A stretch of DNA of 64,000 nucleotides. Source: Cohnella phaseoli. Lineage in GTDB: Bacteria; Bacillota; Bacilli; Paenibacillales; Paenibacillaceae. The stretch spans positions 1 to 64,000 of the forward strand of contig NZ_QRDZ01000017.1 of the NCBI RefSeq assembly GCF_003386235.1. Direction: 5' to 3'. A program made the translations under genes and the position numbers. Under the pieces are notes generated by a model that worked only from the letters and a program-made list of their open reading frames with translations, was not told the DNA's origin and ran no database searches. Shown piece after piece: positions 25,676-34,145 of the stretch (position 1 is the first letter of the stretch; the number at the start of each line of letters is the position of its first letter).

Positions 25676-25835
25676 GTTTGGCGAATTTGCGATCAACAGT
25701 ATCCTCCTTTGATTTGAATATGCTAGCTTGAAAGAAGGGTAAAACTTAAACATCGGATTCGGGAAGATGAGGATTGCAGAGGAGAAGTTGTAGGCCAAGC
25801 AATCTGTAAGAGGCTACGCCTTACAACACCCAAAG

Positions 25836-25860
25836 AACCGTCAGGACAAGCCTGACGGTT
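25836..25860. terminator. hairpin at the end of the small beta-protein gene
   Basis: AACCGTCAGG pairs perfectly with CCTGACGGTT over a five-base loop. It lies 21 bases past the minus-strand stop at 25882. A second small hairpin, TGTAAG facing CTTACA, follows at 25805-25825. Confidence 0.7.
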
Positions 25861-25881
25861 TGTCTTACAGTCTGCGCTGGT

Positions 25882-26172
25882 TTATTCCGGAATCGAAATC
25901 GAGAAGGAGCCAGTGGCGCTGGCCCCGCTTAAATTCAGAAGACCGATAGTCTGAATCTGATTGATACTTACCCCGTATTCCAGCCCGCCATTCACATCCA
26001 GTTCAAAGGGAGGCAGCCCATTGTAGCGAGTAATGACCAGCCGAACAGGGCCCGTCAGACTGTCCGTGCTAAGCGTTACAAGTCCGGTAGCGCCTGGAGG
26101 ATCGACCGCAGAATAGTAGCCTTGCCCGACGCCGACGTCAAGCGTATAAAATGTGAAGAACCCAAGCGACAT
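25882..26172 (-). CDS. small all-beta protein, possibly endospore-appendage (Ena/DUF3992)-like
   Basis: A 96-residue protein without signal peptide, membrane segment or cysteine. Strand alternation runs throughout: LVTLSTDSLTGPVRLVITR, a central FELDVNGGLEYGVSINQIQTIGLLNL and a final GSFSISI strand. This resembles the jelly-roll core of Ena-type fibre subunits, which are also small, cytoplasmic and leaderless, but the Ena cysteines are absent, so the family link is only tentative. The ribosome site GAGGAGGTGAAC is very strong, which suits an abundant structural protein. A sporulation role is inferred only from nearby germination genes. Confidence 0.6.
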   Translation of the reverse strand: MSLGFFTFYTLDVGVGQGYYSAVDPPGATGLVTLSTDSLTGPVRLVITRYNGLPPFELDVNGGLEYGVSINQIQTIGLLNLSGASATGSFSISIPE

Positions 26173-26279
26173 GAAAGTTCACCTCCTCTTCCTTCATTGA
26201 ATGTCGGAGGAAGCGGCCGCGAAACGGCTGCTGCAGGTAGAAAACGCATGTAGGCTGCATATCTGCATGATAACGATTA

Positions 26280-26330
26280 ACGCCCTGCTCCAAATACGTC
26301 ATTCAGTTCGACGTCAAGGAGGCAGGGCGT
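26280..26330. terminator. GC-rich hairpin between two small minus-strand genes
   Basis: ACGCCCTGC pairs with GCAGGGCGT (26322-26330), with a further GTC/GAC pairing inside the loop. It lies downstream of the 53-residue membrane protein gene and upstream of the beta-protein gene, so it may separate their transcripts. Confidence 0.55.
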
Positions 26331-26390
26331 ATATTTTGAATATCGGGTTTCAACCTTATGTTAGGCACTGAACGGTTCACGACATCGTCC

Positions 26391-26552
26391 TCAGAACTTG
26401 GGCAGAATATACTTGACCAGGAAGTACATGATGCCGAAAAAAATGATAAGGTAAGCTGCATACTTGATGAATGTAGCCGTCACTCGGCTGGAATCCGATC
26501 TCTTCTCGATATGGCGCTCTTCAACCTGAATGTTGCGCTGATCGGTTGTCAT
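26391..26552 (-). CDS. 53-residue single-pass membrane protein
   Basis: A short gene starting MTTDQRNIQVEERHIEKRS and ending in a hydrophobic helix (AAYLIIFFGIMYFLVKYILPKF). The charged N-terminal half and one C-terminal membrane helix suggest a tail-anchored peptide. AGAGAGGGTGATTCGC upstream is a workable ribosome site and the stop is followed by a hairpin at 26280-26330. Homologues and function are unknown to me. The balance of charged and hydrophobic parts makes it unlikely to be a chance frame. Confidence 0.65.
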   Translation of the reverse strand: MTTDQRNIQVEERHIEKRSDSSRVTATFIKYAAYLIIFFGIMYFLVKYILPKF

Positions 26553-26646
26553 GCGAATCACCCTCTCTTTCTATGTTGCTATTTCTTACCCCAAGCGAGG
26601 GATGGCCAATCAGTGATAGTTAATAAACCAGAGGGAAAATAAGAAA

Positions 26647-26676
26647 AGAACCTGGCACGGCTGCTCAGGTTCTTTA
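26647..26676 (+). terminator. hairpin upstream of the rph promoter
   Basis: AGAACCTG pairs with CAGGTTCT and is followed by TTTATATATA. It lies just before the rph promoter and may insulate rph from upstream plus-strand transcription. It is not in the rph leader as I place the promoter. Confidence 0.5.
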
Positions 26677-26682
26677 TATATA

Positions 26683-26711
26683 TTGCACATAAACAAACAG
26701 GGTGGTATAAT
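26683..26711 (+). promoter_or_regulatory. sigma-A promoter of rph
   Basis: TTGCAC (26683-26688), 17-bp spacer, perfect TATAAT (26706-26711). The predicted transcript has a leader of about 115 bases before the ATG at 26832. I looked for the inverted repeat known as the rifamycin-associated element from actinomycetes and did not find it. Confidence 0.75.
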
Positions 26712-26831
26712 CAAATGCCAACCGTTTTAATCATTATGTACACAAATATCTTATCTTACACTTTAATCGTATCACTTCGGCAAGCTCTTGTCAATTGCTT
26801 TTCTCAAATTAAGGGTGAGGAGAGATGTGGG

Positions 26832-29426
26832 ATGAATGCACTAGTTCTCGATTTTCAGGAAATGGAAAAAGGGCAGCTTGGGCTCGTTGGCGGCAAAGGG
26901 TTGAATTTGGGGGAATTATCAAAAATTCAAGGAATACACGTACCGGACGGATTTTGTGTAACAACGTCGGGATTCCAACAAGCCATCGAACAAAACGAAA
27001 CGTATCATGATTTGCTGGATCAATTAACTACATTAAATTTTGAGGACCGTGATCAAATTCGCGAAATCAGCGGGAAGATTCGTCAAACCCTCACAGAAGT
27101 ACAAATCCCTTCCGATGTTGCGAAAGCCGTTGCTCGCTATCTCGCCCAACATGGCGAAGAACATGGTTACGCAGTACGTTCCAGCGCAACTGCCGAAGAT
27201 TTGCCGTATGCTTCTTTTGCCGGTCAACAAGATACCTATTTAAATATCATCGGCAAAGACGCGATCTTGCAGCACATCGGCAAATGTTGGGCTTCCCTGT
27301 TCACGGAGCGCGCGGTCATCTATCGTATGCAGAACGGTTTCGATCACAGGCAGGTTTATTTATCCGTCATCGTTCAAAAGATGGTTTTCCCGCAGGCTTC
27401 AGGCATTTTATTTACCGCCGATCCCGTTACTTCCAACCGCAAATTGCTATCCATCGAAGCCGGCTTTGGACTTGGAGAAGCTTTGGTCTCGGGGGTGGCA
27501 TCTGCGGATTGTTATCAAGTGCGGGAGGAGGAAATCGTCGAGAAGAGGATCGCAACCAAAAAGATGGCTATCTATGGAAGAACAGAAGGCGGAACGGAGA
27601 CGATGCAGATCGATCTCGATCGGCAAAGGTCTCAGACCCTCACGGAGCAACAAATTTTACAACTGGCACGCATCGGAAGACAGATCGAAGCTTATTTCGG
27701 TTGTCCGCAAGATATCGAATGGTGTTTGGCCGATGATACATTTTATATTGTCCAAAGTCGACCTATCACAACTTTATACCCGATCCCGGAAGCGAACGAT
27801 CAAGCAAATCACGTTTATCTATCCGTCGGTCATCAACAAATGATGACAGATCCGATAAAGCCGTTGGGCTTGTCTTTTTACCTGATGATCACTCCCGCAC
27901 CTATGCGTAAAGCCGGAGGGAGGCTGTTCGTTGATGTTGCATCTAGTCTGTCTACGCCAGTCGGCCGGGAAAATTTATTAAATGCCGTGGGCTCCGATCC
28001 GCTCACTAAAGGCGCACTCATAACCGTCATAGAGCGAGATTTTATAAAACGGTTACCCCATGATCAGCCAGCGCCGATTCCGCACAGAAGCCTTATAGAT
28101 AGGGGAACACAATTCGAGAACGATCCGGCGATCGTTTCCGATTTGATTAAGCGCAGCCAAATCTCGATAGAAGAGCTAAAGCAGAACATCCAAACGAAAT
28201 CAGGAACGGATTTGTTTGATTTTATTCTGGAAGATATCCAGCAATTAAAGAAGATCTTATTCGACCCCCAAAGTACGGCTGTATTTATGGCGGCTATAAA
28301 TGCGACATCATGGATCAATGAAAACTTAAACGACTGGTTGGGCGAAAAAAACGCAGCAGATACTCTTTCTCAATCTGTGCCCCACAATATTACTTCGGAA
28401 ATGGGACTGGCGCTATTGGATGTCGCAGACGCGATCCGCCCTTACCCGGAAGTGATTGATTATTTGCAGCATGCAAAGGAAGATAATTTTCTGGATGGGC
28501 TGGTTAAGCTTAATGGGGGAAGAGAAGCCAGAGACGCTATCCATGATTATCTCGACAAATACGGAATGCGATGTGCCGGAGAGATCGATATTACGAGAAC
28601 CCGTTGGAGTGAAAAACCGATTACGCTTATCCCCCTGATTCTTGGTCATATCAAGAGCTTCGAGCCTAATGCCGGTCATCGAAAGTTTGAGCAAGGACGC
28701 CAGGAGGCATTGGATAAGGAGCAAGAGTTATTAGGCCGACTGAGACAATTGCCGGACGGTGAACAAAAAGCCAAAGAAACAAAACGAAAAATCGATCTCA
28801 TCCGGAATTTCATTGGCTACCGGGAATATCCGAAATACGGAAAGATAAGCCGCTACTTCGTTTATAAGCAGGCTTTATTGAAGGAAGCCGAACAACTCGT
28901 TCATGCCGGCGTTATCCGTGACACAGAAGAGATCTACTATCTAACTTTTGAAGAATTTCACGAAGTTGTCCGCACCAACAAGCTTGATAATCAGATCGTT
29001 AACCAACGTAAAGAGGATTACAAGCTTTTCGAGAAACTAACTCCCCCGCGCGTCATTACATCCGAAGGTGAAATCATTGCAGGCGAGTATAATCGAGAAA
29101 ATTTTCCGGCTAACGCGATCGTAGGTCTACCTGTCTCTTCCGGAACGATAGAAGGGAGAGCGCGTGTTATTTTAGACATGGAAAGTGCCGATCTGGAGGA
29201 CGGAGATATATTGGTCACCGCCTTTACCGATCCTGGCTGGACACCCTTGTTTTTATCCATTAAAGGCCTTGTCACCGAGGTTGGCGGACTGATGACCCAT
29301 GGAGCAGTGATCGCGCGTGAGTATGGCTTGCCGGCAGTTGTTGGGGTGGAAAATGCCACGAGACTGATCCAAGACGGGCAACGAATTCGCGTGAACGGAA
29401 CCGAAGGGTACAATGAAATATTGTAA
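26832..29426 (+). CDS. rph: rifampicin phosphotransferase
   Basis: An 864-residue enzyme that inactivates rifamycins by moving the beta-phosphate of ATP to the drug through a phospho-histidine. The order is as in known Rph proteins: an ATP-grasp region (GGKGLNLGELSKIQGI, YAVRSSATAEDLPYASFAGQ, GCPQDIEWCLAD), a central rifamycin-binding part, and a C-terminal swivelling His domain with His823 in GGLMTHGAVIAREYG. Length matches Listeria and Bacillus Rph closely. The ATG at 26832 follows GAGGAGAG and starts MNALVLDFQEMEKGQ as in the family; in-frame codons from 26715 belong to the leader. A PEP-synthase-like role is less likely. Confidence 0.93.
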   Translation: MNALVLDFQEMEKGQLGLVGGKGLNLGELSKIQGIHVPDGFCVTTSGFQQAIEQNETYHDLLDQLTTLNFEDRDQIREISGKIRQTLTEVQIPSDVAKAVARYLAQHGEEHGYAVRSSATAEDLPYASFAGQQDTYLNIIGKDAILQHIGKCWASLFTERAVIYRMQNGFDHRQVYLSVIVQKMVFPQASGILFTADPVTSNRKLLSIEAGFGLGEALVSGVASADCYQVREEEIVEKRIATKKMAIYGRTEGGTETMQIDLDRQRSQTLTEQQILQLARIGRQIEAYFGCPQDIEWCLADDTFYIVQSRPITTLYPIPEANDQANHVYLSVGHQQMMTDPIKPLGLSFYLMITPAPMRKAGGRLFVDVASSLSTPVGRENLLNAVGSDPLTKGALITVIERDFIKRLPHDQPAPIPHRSLIDRGTQFENDPAIVSDLIKRSQISIEELKQNIQTKSGTDLFDFILEDIQQLKKILFDPQSTAVFMAAINATSWINENLNDWLGEKNAADTLSQSVPHNITSEMGLALLDVADAIRPYPEVIDYLQHAKEDNFLDGLVKLNGGREARDAIHDYLDKYGMRCAGEIDITRTRWSEKPITLIPLILGHIKSFEPNAGHRKFEQGRQEALDKEQELLGRLRQLPDGEQKAKETKRKIDLIRNFIGYREYPKYGKISRYFVYKQALLKEAEQLVHAGVIRDTEEIYYLTFEEFHEVVRTNKLDNQIVNQRKEDYKLFEKLTPPRVITSEGEIIAGEYNRENFPANAIVGLPVSSGTIEGRARVILDMESADLEDGDILVTAFTDPGWTPLFLSIKGLVTEVGGLMTHGAVIAREYGLPAVVGVENATRLIQDGQRIRVNGTEGYNEIL

Positions 29427-29556
29427 GGATTGAATAGTTGTAAACCGCACGGACAACAGAGGCGATTCGTCCATATTTCCGAGCTTGGGATTTCCGTTTT
29501 GTATCGGATATAGGTATACTTCAACATGAGACGGAAACAGGGAAAAGAGGGAAGAG

Positions 29557-30231
29557 ATGCCGACGATTCTGGTGGCCGACGACGATACGAACATTCGCGA
29601 ACTCGTCTGTCTATTTCTGCGCAACGACGGATTCGCAACGGTTGAAGCCGCGGATGGCAAGGAAGCGCTGGCCGTCTATGCTTCAACGCATGTCGATCTT
29701 GTCGTGCTCGATATTATGATGCCGATTATGGACGGCTGGACGTTATGCAAGGAGCTCAGAAGAGCCAATCCCGATCTTCCGTTGCTTATGCTGACCGCGA
29801 GAGGCGAAACATGGGAGAAAGTGAAGGCCTTCGATCTCGGGACGGACGATTATTTGACGAAACCGTTCGATCCGCTGGAGATGACGGCCCGTGTCAAGGC
29901 CTTGCTGAAACGATACCGGATTGGCACCACGCAGATGATCCAGTTCGGCAACGTCACCTTGGACCGACAGACTTATAAGATAATGCGAGGAGCAGAGTCG
30001 CTTACGCTGCCGCTCAAGGAGTTCGAATTGCTGTATAAGCTGGCCGGAACACCCGGACAAGTCTATACGCGCGAGCAACTGATCGATCAGGTGTGGGGGA
30101 TCGATTATGCGGGAGACAGCCGAACGATAGACGTCCATATTAAACGCCTCCGCGAACGGTTCGCAGACACGCCCGATTTTCGTATCGAGACGGTGCGCGG
30201 GCTTGGCTACCGGCTTGAGGTTTGCGAATGA
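29557..30231 (+). CDS. OmpR/PhoB-family response regulator
   Basis: A 224-residue regulator. The receiver domain (1-115) has the acidic pocket ADDD at 7-10, the phosphorylation site Asp52 in VVLDIMMPIMDGW and the conserved Lys in DYLTKPFDP. A winged-helix DNA-binding domain follows (IDVHIKRLRERFAD is the recognition helix). The partner kinase overlaps its stop codon. AGGGAAAAGAGGGAAGAG gives a good ribosome site. Confidence 0.94.
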   Translation: MPTILVADDDTNIRELVCLFLRNDGFATVEAADGKEALAVYASTHVDLVVLDIMMPIMDGWTLCKELRRANPDLPLLMLTARGETWEKVKAFDLGTDDYLTKPFDPLEMTARVKALLKRYRIGTTQMIQFGNVTLDRQTYKIMRGAESLTLPLKEFELLYKLAGTPGQVYTREQLIDQVWGIDYAGDSRTIDVHIKRLRERFADTPDFRIETVRGLGYRLEVCE

Positions 30232-31595
30232 TTAAATCCATATATACACGAGTCGTCCTGACATTTTTAGTTTCCGTAATCGGGGGCACGGTGCTTTCCT
30301 TTTTTGTGGCAACTTGGGTGTTTAGAGACAAATTAAATGAAAATTTGCAAATCCCCTTGCTTTATTTCGGCCAGGACATTGCCCGGATTTACAAGAAGTT
30401 CCCGTTACCTGAAGCGGATGCATTCGTAAGCGAAATGAACCAGCTCAAATCCTATCATCTTCGTATTTACGAAGCACCGGGCCAGTTCCAGTCTTATGGA
30501 ACGGTCAACGGACATAAGCCTGCCACTGTGACGATGGAACAAGTGAAAAAAGTATTGGCCGGGGAAATTGTTCAAATCAATCCGAGCGGGATCTCGACTA
30601 CTCTGTTAGGGTTGCCGTTTACAACAGATACGGGTACGAAAGCCATGTTTATAGAACCGATCGGCCCTCCTTCGGCCCCTTTTATCATTAAGTGGATTTG
30701 GAACTTTTTGATCTTCGCGTTGTTTACGGGAAGTTTATTGATTCTGGTTGCTGCCATGTTCTTGGTCAGACCGATCAAAAAGCTGACAAAAGCGACGAGG
30801 CAAGTCGCAGGCGGCGATTTCAACGTTAAGCTGAACATTAAGCAAAAGGGCGAGCTGGGCACATTGGCTCAAAGCTTCGAAGAAATGATGCACGATCTGC
30901 AGCAGCTTGAGCGGATGCGCAGGGAATTTGTGTCGAACGTATCGCACGAAGTCCAATCGCCGCTTACTTCGATATCCGGTTATGCTCTGGCGCTCAAACA
31001 AGCAGGCATTACCGACGATCAGCGAAGCCGTTATCTCGATATCATCATCGCCGAAGCAGACCGGATGTCCAAGATGAGCGACAGTCTGCTCAAGCTGAGT
31101 TTGCTGGAATCGCAGTCGCAGCAGCTGCAGTTGGCCACGTTCAGCCTGGATGAACAGATCAGGCGAGTCATCGTCGCGATTCAGCCGCAATGGTCGGCTC
31201 GCAGCATCCGTTTCGAGCTCAATTTGAAGGCCGTTCGAATAATGGCCGATCATGATCAATTAAACCAGGTATGGACGAACATACTCGGCAATAGCATAAA
31301 ATTTTCCGCGGATGGCGGTATGATTAGCGTCAACATGAAACAAGATATCAAAAACGTGACCGTCCAAATAACCGACACGGGTATCGGTATTTCTCCCGAG
31401 GATCAGAAGCGTATCTTCGAGAGGTTCTTTAAGGCTGACCGCTCCCATAGCCGCAAGTATGGCGGCAGCGGCATGGGTCTGGCTATCGTGAAACAGATCG
31501 TATCGCTTCATCAAGGCGATATCCGAGTGGAGAGCGAACCCGGAAGAGGGACGACCGTCATTGTCACCTTGCCCATTACAACTCCGACAGAGTAA
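30228..31595 (+). CDS. membrane sensor histidine kinase
   Basis: A 455-residue kinase with two membrane segments (about 8-30 and 160-182) enclosing an extracytoplasmic sensor domain, a HAMP linker, the phospho-acceptor His in FVSNVSHEVQSPLTSI and an HATPase domain (N-box NILGNSIKF, DTGIGI, GGSGMGLAIV). The ATG at 30228 overlaps the regulator stop in the ATGA form, so the pair is translationally coupled. The signal is unknown. Confidence 0.94.
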   Translation: MIKSIYTRVVLTFLVSVIGGTVLSFFVATWVFRDKLNENLQIPLLYFGQDIARIYKKFPLPEADAFVSEMNQLKSYHLRIYEAPGQFQSYGTVNGHKPATVTMEQVKKVLAGEIVQINPSGISTTLLGLPFTTDTGTKAMFIEPIGPPSAPFIIKWIWNFLIFALFTGSLLILVAAMFLVRPIKKLTKATRQVAGGDFNVKLNIKQKGELGTLAQSFEEMMHDLQQLERMRREFVSNVSHEVQSPLTSISGYALALKQAGITDDQRSRYLDIIIAEADRMSKMSDSLLKLSLLESQSQQLQLATFSLDEQIRRVIVAIQPQWSARSIRFELNLKAVRIMADHDQLNQVWTNILGNSIKFSADGGMISVNMKQDIKNVTVQITDTGIGISPEDQKRIFERFFKADRSHSRKYGGSGMGLAIVKQIVSLHQGDIRVESEPGRGTTVIVTLPITTPTE

Positions 31596-31663
31596 TTCAT
31601 TCTTAACTTCACGGCATCATGTGCAAGCTTTTGTACGTGTATAGCCGTAATTTTTTTTGCTTG

Positions 31664-31680
31664 TTCATACTGCGTTCATA
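31664..31680 (+). promoter_or_regulatory. TTCATA direct repeat, 11-bp period
   Basis: TTCATA at 31664-31669 recurs at 31675-31680. Direct repeats spaced one helical turn apart are the usual target of OmpR-family regulators. The pair lies about 95 bp before the hydrolase ATG and just after the two-component operon, so that regulator is the likely binder. Confidence 0.5.
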
Positions 31681-31775
31681 TTACCGTCATGGGCCGTACA
31701 TTTTCGTCGTGTAAACTCTCCTTATCAGCCGATAAGATAGCCGGAACTAACCGGCGAGAACAGGAGAAGATACGC

Positions 31776-32747
31776 ATGGAACTTAATGAAGAGGTAACGA
31801 AAAAGAGGATGAGCAAGCCGCTTCGCATTATCCTTAAATCTCTGGCAGCTATAGCTGGCGCAATTTTACTTTTTATAGCCATTGTTTTTATCGTTGATAA
31901 GATCAGCGGCAAAATAGAGCAAGGAAAAATACAAGCCTATGGCCAGTTAGTGCCTGTGGATGGGAAAAAAATGAATGTTCTGATTCAGGGAAACGGTGAA
32001 GAAACCGTCGTGCTCCTGCCCGGTTACGGAACAGCCGCACCGGTTCTTGATTTTAAGCAGCTCATCGACAAGCTCTCTCTCGATTTCAAGGTCGTCGCGA
32101 TCGAGCCTTTCGGTTATGGACTCAGCGATCGAACGAATAAGGAGCGGAACACGGACAATATTGTAAGTGAAATTCATGAAGCCTTACAACAGCTTAATAT
32201 TGACCGTTACACATTAATGGGCCATTCTATTGCAGGCATTTACGGGATGGCTTACGCGAACAAATATCCGGACGAGGTGCGTGCATTTGCTGGAATCGAC
32301 AGCAGTGTTCCTACGCAAGGGGGGATGGATGTCACATTCCCTATAACAACGTTTAAGTTACTGAAGCAATCGGGCTTCGGCAGATTGCTGCTGAAATTAG
32401 GTTCCGACCCTTATGCCGAACTGCCGTTTGACGAAGAAGCCAAAGAACAAATGAGGATGATTACGCTTAAAAACATGTATAATAAATCTGTCCTGAATGA
32501 AATGGAGAATATTTCTTCTAACTTTAATGGGGCTCAACATTCAGAATTCCCCAAAGAGCTTCCCCTTATTTTGTTTGTAGATGCGGGTAACACAAGTAAT
32601 GAGGGATGGATACCGCTTCATGAGGAGCAAGCCAATCATTCCGTACAGGGAAAAATGATGACATTCGAAGGAGGCCATTATTTACACCATCTTCGGTCAA
32701 AAGAAATCGCCGAAAACTTCAAACAATTTATGCAAGAATTAAAATAA
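31776..32747 (+). CDS. membrane-anchored alpha/beta hydrolase
   Basis: A 323-residue protein with an N-terminal membrane helix (about 22-43) and an extracytoplasmic alpha/beta-hydrolase domain. The nucleophile elbow is GHSIAG and the catalytic His is probably in EGGHYLHH near the C-terminus; the lipase-like VVLLPGYGTAAPV holds the oxyanion strand. The ATG at 31776 follows AACAGGAGAAG. Its position behind a two-component system with OmpR-type repeats in its promoter suggests an envelope-stress or detoxification hydrolase. The substrate is unknown. Confidence 0.88.
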   Translation: MELNEEVTKKRMSKPLRIILKSLAAIAGAILLFIAIVFIVDKISGKIEQGKIQAYGQLVPVDGKKMNVLIQGNGEETVVLLPGYGTAAPVLDFKQLIDKLSLDFKVVAIEPFGYGLSDRTNKERNTDNIVSEIHEALQQLNIDRYTLMGHSIAGIYGMAYANKYPDEVRAFAGIDSSVPTQGGMDVTFPITTFKLLKQSGFGRLLLKLGSDPYAELPFDEEAKEQMRMITLKNMYNKSVLNEMENISSNFNGAQHSEFPKELPLILFVDAGNTSNEGWIPLHEEQANHSVQGKMMTFEGGHYLHHLRSKEIAENFKQFMQELK

Positions 32748-32776
32748 GTGCGTTTATCGAGCCAATGAGGTGTCCT

Positions 32777-33706
32777 ATGAAGACTATTCGCAATCCGTGG
32801 TTGAAGCTCAGAGAGGGAATTTGCCAAGAAGACTTTGACTTGATCAATAGACTCCAAGAGCGGTGCATCCGTGAAGATCGGACGACGCTGAAGCTCGAGT
32901 TGGACTACAAGCTTCGCGCATATTCAGAGAAAGAATGCGTGGGGATCCGCCCAATCAATGAATTCATGTACTTCGATGGGCATGAGTTAATTGGCTACAT
33001 GGGGATTTGTGAATTCGGCGGCGCAGATGCGCCGCTCGAAGTAAACGGCATGGTGAATCCGGACTATAGGCGTCAAGGCGTCTTCGGGACATTATATAAG
33101 CTTGTTGTGGCAGAGGGAAGGCATAGATCCCCCGAAAGCATGCTTCTTCTAAGCGATCGGAAATCGGAAGCCGGGCAAGCGTTCGTCCAAGGCACCGGAG
33201 CCAAGTACCGACATTCGGAGTATGAGATGTATTACCGGGGGAACCGGCCGGAGATAAGCAATGACCTAGAAGGCATTACATTTCGTAAGGCGACGAATGC
33301 CGATGCGCGGGAAATTCACCGGCAGAATGCGATATACTTTGGCGACAATCTGGGAGAAGAGGGGACAAGTGAGCAAGAGGAGGGGATGATCCTGCCTGAG
33401 GAGGAAGAAAAGCGGGGCATGATTATCTATCTTGCCGAAGCTGACCGACAGATCATTGGAAAGGTCCATATCCAGTTGTCTTCCGACATCGGAGGCATCT
33501 ATGGGCTTGGCGTATTGCCGGAGTACCGCGGCAAGGGATACGGAAGAGCGACACTCTTAAAGGCAATAGATAAGTTGAAGGAAGCGAACGCAGGGGACAT
33601 TATGCTGCAAGTAGCCGTGGAGAACGCCAATGCACTGCGGCTCTACCAATCCTGCGGTTTCGTGGAGACCTCGACGATGGATTATTATGAGCTATTTAAT
33701 CAGTAA
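32777..33706 (+). CDS. tandem-GNAT acetyltransferase
   Basis: A 309-residue protein with two GNAT-type halves. The first (about 1-150) has VNGMVNPDYRRQGVFGTLY, the second (about 160-305) has GLGVLPEYRGKGYGRATL and the terminal NALRLYQSCGF. Both include the R/Q-x-x-G-x-G/A acetyl-CoA loop pattern, better kept in the second. Tandem GNATs include mycothiol-synthase-like enzymes, but the substrate here is unknown. GAGGTG at 32767-32772 favours the ATG at 32777 over the one at 32765. Confidence 0.85.
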   Translation: MKTIRNPWLKLREGICQEDFDLINRLQERCIREDRTTLKLELDYKLRAYSEKECVGIRPINEFMYFDGHELIGYMGICEFGGADAPLEVNGMVNPDYRRQGVFGTLYKLVVAEGRHRSPESMLLLSDRKSEAGQAFVQGTGAKYRHSEYEMYYRGNRPEISNDLEGITFRKATNADAREIHRQNAIYFGDNLGEEGTSEQEEGMILPEEEEKRGMIIYLAEADRQIIGKVHIQLSSDIGGIYGLGVLPEYRGKGYGRATLLKAIDKLKEANAGDIMLQVAVENANALRLYQSCGFVETSTMDYYELFNQ

Positions 33707-33720
33707 GAGCGAGCCTTTGC

Positions 33721-33757
33721 TTTATCTCGATTAATGTTTTTGTGGGGATGTATCTCC
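33721..33757 (+). repeat. dispersed 37-bp repeat, copy B
   Basis: It is identical to the reverse complement of 506-541 apart from one extra T. It lies 15 bases after the GNAT stop and 40 bases before the transposase-related hairpin. Confidence 0.8.
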
Positions 33758-33794
33758 CCCTTTTTTTATCGAGATTAACCTTTGAAAAACGAAA

Positions 33795-33862
33795 AAAGAA
33801 ACCGTTCTTTCATAATAAAATGGAGGTACCACCCAACCATTTTCGAAAGGAACGGTTTCTTT
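33795..33862. repeat. long imperfect inverted repeat
   Basis: AAAGAAACCGTTCTTT (33795-33810) faces AAAGGAACGGTTTCTTT (33846-33862), and inside it AAAATGG faces CCATTTT. It abuts the transposase remnant and may mark an element end or a terminator. Confidence 0.65.
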
Positions 33863-33871
33863 GTATTTCAA

Positions 33872-33986
33872 CGTCCGGACTTTCCCACCATCAACCGCTT
33901 CCGCTCCAAGCGCATGAAAGACGCGCTCGAGACCTGTCTTCACGGCTGTCCTGAAATTTGTCCATAAATTTGCTCAAGAAGGTCGC
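33872..33986 (+). pseudogene. IS1182-like transposase remnant, frameshifted
   Basis: The reading RPDFPTINRFRSKRMKDALET matches the conserved N-terminal region of IS1182/IS5-group transposases (RPDFRTINRFRSER...). One extra base near 33935 shifts the frame, after which VFTAVLKFVHKFAQEGR continues the same alignment. Everything upstream and downstream of this roughly 38-codon piece is lost. It is a dead fragment of an insertion sequence. Confidence 0.75.
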
Positions 33987-34003
33987 AGTAGACCTCAAAT
34001 ACG

Positions 34004-34048
34004 AAATGACGGCGCAGGGTTAGCACCCTTAACACCGTCATTTTTCAA
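34004..34048 (+). terminator. rho-independent terminator in the IS scar
   Basis: AAATGACGG (34004-34012) pairs with CCGTCATTT (34035-34043) and ends in a T-run; an inner AGGGT/ACCCT pairing extends it. It may terminate the GNAT transcript. Confidence 0.7.
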
Positions 34049-34071
34049 TTAGGCACCTTTTTTCTCAAGCG

Positions 34072-34113
34072 AGCTGTTCTAAAAGTGAGCTAGAACTTAC
34101 ACTTGGGACAGCT
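34072..34113. repeat. inverted repeat resembling an IS end
   Basis: AGCTGTTCTAAAAGTG faces CACTTGGGACAGCT. Sequences like AGCTGTCCCAAAAG are common at the ends of IS1182-type elements, which fits the remnant just upstream. It could also act as a terminator. Confidence 0.45.
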
Positions 34114-34145
34114 TCTTTGCTTTTTTGATTATCCGAAATGAAAGG

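Noticed and set aside
26712..26831. Upstream in-frame start of rph at 26715
   Set aside because: It begins four bases after the -10 box and would be at or before the transcription start; the ATG at 26832 has the ribosome site and the family N-terminus.
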